A stretch of DNA of 64,000 bases from contig JAQFVV010006197.1 in NCBI GenBank assembly GCA_028023455.1, positions 16,613,254 to 16,677,253 on the forward strand, given 5' to 3'. Below, in pieces: positions 59,617-64,000 of this stretch. A model generated the notes under the pieces. The model was not told the DNA's origin, searched no databases, and saw only the letters and a program-made list of their open reading frames with translations. Position numbers and translations under genes: made by a program. The DNA comes from Epiperipatus broadwayi (Eukaryota; Onychophora; Udeonychophora; Euonychophora; Peripatidae). Every line of letters starts with the position of its first letter. Positions within the stretch are counted from its first letter, which is position 1.

Positions 59617-60330
59617 ATGTCCACTGTTTTGGATGAATCTTCTGAACTCATAATTGATAATTCTGAGTTTTATTTTCACAATACCTGTAAAGATGTTCTG
59701 TGGAAAAGTGATAATGAAGGATTGATGAAAACATCAAAGTTAAAATTTGGATATAGCAGCAATGGTGAAATTTCCATTTGTGATAATGATGAATGGCCTT
59801 GATATGAAGATGAAGGAAGTGAACAGATCTTTAGAAGTGGTTAATAATGCTCAATAATCATTTATTTATGACATATGATCGTAACAAAATTGATGAGAAG
59901 TTGAACTTATTAGACAGAGGAGATAAAATATTTTTTAGGACATGGACCTATTTTGGGAAAAGATAGTTTCATAAAAGATATTATAAAACTTCTCAATTCC
60001 CAAAGTGAACACATTATGATGGATGCCATTATATCAAAAAAAATTGGAGAAATTATTTTAATGCAAAATATTTTTAATAAAGAATGATATAATATATCAA
60101 ACATAGTGTTGTAACACCTTTTGATATTTTAGTAAAAGACTCAGAGAAACATATACATGATCCAGGGGAACATTGTTTTGAGCCTTCTATACCCCCAGAT
60201 CCTGAGGAAGGATGAGATCACAGCATAAGATAAGGAACCACTAAAAGAAGACTTAGGGACTAAAAAAATGGAAGTGATCTTGGACAACCATGAGTAAAGT
60301 AATGACCAGAATTTGTTTATTTTATTCTGT
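59617..60330 (+). pseudogene. Continuation of the unknown ORF and decayed PLE upstream part
   Basis: A 61-codon frame (59,617-59,802; FHNTCKDVLWKSDNEGLMK then SKLKFGYSSNGEISI) and shorter shards after it, one reading EKLNLLDRGDKIFF, which vaguely recalls the L..G..F segment of Penelope-like N-termini. RT motifs 1-4 that should precede 60.34 kb are not visible, so either they are deleted or too decayed to read. Confidence 0.3.
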
Positions 60331-60338
60331 CTATATAT

Positions 60339-60824
60339 ATGTTGATACAAAGATTTTCATGGGTAGCATATATAAAAGGCATATTTTGTGGATTGATCCA
60401 TGTCATATGGCAACGTGGAAAAATTAAATTAGATGATTTTTTCTTACATTTAAATAATATGCATCCTCATATTAAATTTACAATGGAGACAGAGTCTGAT
60501 GGAAAACTCCCTTTTCTTGATGTTCTAGTCACCAGACCAAATAGTTTATCTTTTTCAATTTACAGAAAGAATACACACACAGACAGATATTTACCTTCTC
60601 ATCATCACTCAACTCAGATAGTTTCTGTAGCCAAAACTCACTTAAATAGAGCAATTAATTTTTCAGATAAGTCACATCTTCAAGAAGAAATAAATCATAT
60701 TAATAGTGTTTTATTAGCAAATAGTTATAATTTTAAATTTATAAAAAAAGCCGAGCTCAAAATGGACAAAATAGGAAACAAAAAGATGATAAATCAGCTA
60801 TTAGAACTTGTGTTCTATATGTAA
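60339..60824 (+). pseudogene. Penelope-like reverse transcriptase, C-terminal part
   Basis: A frame of 161 codons with the typical order: IFCGLIHVIWQRG (at the place of the YVDDTFVIW catalytic box, so the aspartates are lost), KIKLDDFFLHLNNMHPHIKF then TMETESDGKLPFLDVLVTRP, SIYRKNTHTDRYLPSHHHST, then SVAKTHLNRAINFSDKSHLQ and EEINHINSVLLANSY. This is the thumb and linker of Penelope-like elements (FTME.E..g.LPFLDVLv.R...SvYRKpTHTDrYL...SHHp..K.sv..tL..Ra). The endonuclease part follows at 60.93 kb. Truncated upstream; catalytic box mutated. Confidence 0.8.
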
Positions 60825-60924
60825 AAGGAACTACAGACAGTATTGGATGTATATTAAAATGATATAATATAGATACAGCATTTTCTACTCATCAAAAAAT
60901 CATCAATATAATAACCGAGCTTAA

Positions 60925-61224
60925 GGATTCAATCCCTCATGAATCTCATGGTGTTTATCAAATCTCATGCAAAAATTTTAAAGTTCTTACATAGATATGA
61001 GTAATCATTGCATCAGTGTTAGGAGAGATGAGCATGCTAATGAAGTTAAACAACACTCATCATCATCAGCACTCTCACTCCATACTATAGATTCAGGTCA
61101 TAAAATTTATTTTTCTAGTACCAGGATCATATCCAGATGTGATAATCTCTACCAGTGCAAAATTAGAGAAGCCATTGAGATACTTAAAAGGCCAGATTGT
61201 ATCAATAAGCGAGATGATACATGA
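60925..61224 (+). pseudogene. GIY-YIG endonuclease domain remnant of the Penelope element
   Basis: First shard (about 60,928-60,985): SIPHESHGVYQISCKNF, the hGVYkI.C.nC start of the domain, with a stop where YIGxT should follow. The second frame (60,997-61,224) reads SVRRDEHANEVKQHSSSSAL, SLHTIDSGHKIYFSSTRIIS, then YQCKIREAIEILKR and a terminal N-RDD, matching R..EH......SALa.H....gH.i......i........r..rEaieI. The order RT then GIY-YIG is diagnostic of endonuclease-containing Penelope-like elements. Confidence 0.75.
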
Positions 61225-61620
61225 AAACTTCCTCATATTTGGAAAGATTTTTTTTAAAAACATTTTTAAATTAACATTTTTGCTATGGTGGTTTTTTTCA
61301 AATCAGTGATTGTAGCAACTCTATAACCCCCTTTCTACCTTTTATCATCCAGTGGATGACTTGCGTGACCAAGTTGAAACATCATTATATCAGTATCTAA
61401 ATTTTTCAACACAGATGAACCTACAAAATATGTCTTTTATGATGACCTACCTGTTTTTTTAGTAATGTGTAATTATATGGGGGCTGAAATACCTGAAATT
61501 GTATTTCAACAAAAATTGACAAACCTAGTTGTTCTGTTATTGCCTCACAATCTTGGAAGTAAAATGTTTTTTTGTTGTTTGTTTATATTTTTTTATATTT
61601 TCCCTCAAACTAGGGGAATA
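61225..61620. other. 3' flank of the Penelope coding region
   Basis: Non-coding sequence to the sharp start of the right repeat at 61,621. No poly-A tail. TTGTTGTTTG and TTTTATATT runs just before the junction. Confidence 0.4.
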
Positions 61621-64000
61621 TGAAGCAGTGAATCTGTGATTCATATTCATGCACCATCACTTAACTGACCTTCAAATGGGGTTTAAATCCATTTGTTCAT
61701 GTGCCTAGATCATATAGAGAGCAACTATGCACCTCCATGTAACTCTACCCAATCCAAAACAACCATTTAATCAAGGTATTATAAATATTTGTTTTTTTTT
61801 TAAATTTAAATTATAATTAAATTGCCCAAATAATTGTTGTTATGACATTTAGAGTTGGGTATGTGCACTTACATATATGCAGCAGATAGATATATGTAAT
61901 GTAAATATTTTCATATATTTTAATATTTTACATTTTTGGTTACATTATTTCAAAGGTTCTCGAAGTTGCCTTAAGACACAAAATTTAAATACAATAGCAA
62001 AAACAATTAATTAATTTAGAGAAATAAGTTATTGAAATGAATTTGCAATTAAAAGTCATGTAAATCTATTTCTAAATTAGAAATAGATTCGGAACAATAG
62101 CTTTGAGGATTTATCAGTCTATTGCATCTTGTATTGCACAAAAGTAAAATATTTTGACTGCTGATTAAGATCACACTAGGCAAGTTCATACCGACATTGC
62201 CTTGGGTGATTTCTTAAAAGCATTTAAAATTTCAGTCGAGTATAAATATGGCTTATTTTGACAACAGAGTCAGTAAAATTCAAATTGGGTTGTTAAACCA
62301 AATCCATGCCAGTCTAAATTTAAATAGTATGACTGAGTAGAGAGATTTTGCCCACCTTCTCCTGATCTTTCTAGGATCATCTCCACACTATGATGCAGTG
62401 CTTTAGCTACTAACAAAATGGTCTGCCTTATAATGCTTTTGAAATAATTTGAAAATAGAATGCTACCTCCATTTCTTATGAACCAAGGATTGCCCATGCT
62501 CCAGTATACATTGTTTTCAGAAAAATGGATCTTTCAAGATTGCATGTTATTACAGAGGAAGGTAACTTTTCTCTACTGCCTTACAGATTCAATTAATTTT
62601 TTGTAATTACTAAGCTGTATAATTTCACTTGTATTAAATTCTTTATCTTTTAAATACTAGTGATGTAATTGTAGTCATATTCTTATGACTCTCTATAATC
62701 CTTTCAAATCAGTATGTAATTGCTCATGTCTCTCTCATGCTTTAAATCCTATATTTTATTTTTGTGCAGTAGAATTTTACTATTATAATTATTTGCTGTT
62801 TATTTTTTATTAAATATGTAATTTATATGCCAACTCAACTCCACGAGCCTATATTTTAGATTAGTCTTTTAAATCCCAAGTGCTTCAGGGATATTTTAAT
62901 TACTTTAAAATTATTTTTTAACACGCTTGCCAGGTTGGGAACAAATTATATAATGTCATTTCTGCTTCCAGGTAGATTATTATTATAATACTACCATATG
63001 TCTATTTGTCAAATATAAATCTAATGTTATTAAGAATATTATTAATTAAATTTCCATTAAGATATTTTAAATAATAATGACTGTCACTTTTCTTAAATGT
63101 AATCATTTATGTGTAGCACCTTGAGCGTGATAATATTAAATAATGTTTATTGATTCCAAATGCATATGGGACCTGTTTAATGTAGAGAAATGTAATTGTG
63201 TGTTATTAAGACATTTATATAGTTTTATATTAGAGTTACTTAATTTGGTTTAGTATATAAGTCATGCCATTATGCCTGATTAAAACTTTATATTTAGGCC
63301 ATTAATCATTTTGACATCATTAAAGATGTATCATACTTTCATAGCATTGCCAGTATAGATTAGCTATCATCATTATTTATTTGCTTTATCATATTTTGAG
63401 AATCATCAAGAACTCCAAATCTTCCATTTTCATTTATATACATTTTAGCTGGCATTGTAGGTGCCCTAGGCCACCTTTGGAAAGAGTAGCAGAAGCTCTG
63501 CATGGGATGGCCCTGGGAGCACATCTCATCTCCCTACCTTCCTCTCTTTCCAGGTATAGCACTGCCTGAGGAGTGGGCATACCCAAATCTTACATTCTGC
63601 TGCCTCATGCTCACATCTCCATTTATTACGGTATTTTAAAATTATGCCTAAAACTAATCTGTAAGCCATACACTTTGATATAATTAAATCATGTTGGTTA
63701 TTTATTATTGTATTTATATTTGGAATGTCATGAAAAGCTTGCATTAAGCTATTTCCCTTAGATGAGCGACTCCCAGATGTGTAAATGAATTCTTTTAATT
63801 TTATAATTTGTAAATTTATCAATTAATATATCACATTTATTATATTGAATATAAAAACAATTGCGTATTCAGAATTATTATTTTAGAACTTTGTGGTTTA
63901 ATATTTAATAAATGTAACAGATGTCAGAGACCAATTTACCTGGCATCATGGTTATATACATGTAGATTTCTTATGTGATCAAAGTGGCATAGATTTTTTT
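61621..64000 (+). repeat. Right copy of the 2.3-kb direct repeat, runs off the window
   Basis: Collinear with 54,765-57,100 to the last bases of the window, offset 6856 at the start and 6891 near the end. Because it is still aligning at the edge, the true unit could be the whole 6.86 kb (head-to-tail copies of a Penelope element) rather than a 2.3-kb flanking repeat. Confidence 0.8.

Overview
This is an AT-rich, gene-poor piece of an animal genome that consists mostly of decayed mobile elements. I recognise no complete host gene, no rRNA, no functional tRNA and no CRISPR array. The mix of RTE-type retrotransposons, Penelope-like elements with a GIY-YIG tail, Ty3/gypsy remnants, hAT and Merlin-like DNA transposons, tRNA-headed SINEs and (CA)n(TA)n runs suggests an invertebrate metazoan with a large genome. 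A cephalopod or other mollusc is my best guess, but that is inference. Family names rest on motifs I could read by translation; no database search was run.

Layout. 0-7 kb: first copy of a segmental duplication (unit 1) with an antisense RTE tail, a full RTE copy inserted in it, a 69-nt exon-like segment, and an internal 1.7-kb direct duplication holding a SINE with a visible empty site. 7.7-10.2 kb: a long minus-strand RTE copy. 10.2-18.3 kb: a minus-strand Ty3/gypsy element in pieces (integrase, RNase H, RT, gag-like, LTR), with an opposite-orientation solo LTR inserted between pol and gag. 20-21 kb and 21.5-23.4 kb: two terminal-inverted-repeat (TIR) elements with exact 8-bp target duplications. 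21.1-30 kb: unit 2 of the duplication, with the second exon-like segment (23.56 kb) and a BED-finger hAT element that is itself split. 31.4-32 kb: a fold-back SINE dimer. 32.3-34.6 kb: unit 3 with the third exon-like segment. 35.2 kb: a palindromic MITE. 37.2-41.3 kb: a 101-bp terminal-repeat pair split by a Penelope fragment, then another RTE copy. 41.6-47.7 kb: unassigned AT-rich repeats. 48.0-49.7 kb: a third 8-bp-TSD TIR element. 49.8-54.7 kb: little of note. 54.8-64 kb: a Penelope-like element whose 2.3-kb flanking sequence is repeated head-to-tail with a 6.86-kb period, with a 232-codon ORF of unknown family inside.

The two results most worth following are: (1) three widely spaced copies of a 69/69/72-nt segment with conserved splice-site sequences, all open only in the phase that makes them interchangeable cassette exons; and (2) three non-autonomous TIR elements (20.1, 21.5 and 48.0 kb) that share GG-starting termini and perfect 8-bp TSDs. 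One of these still carries what looks like the N-terminus of a Merlin/ISXO2-type transposase. The window otherwise shows nested insertions whose order can be read directly from paralogous empty sites.
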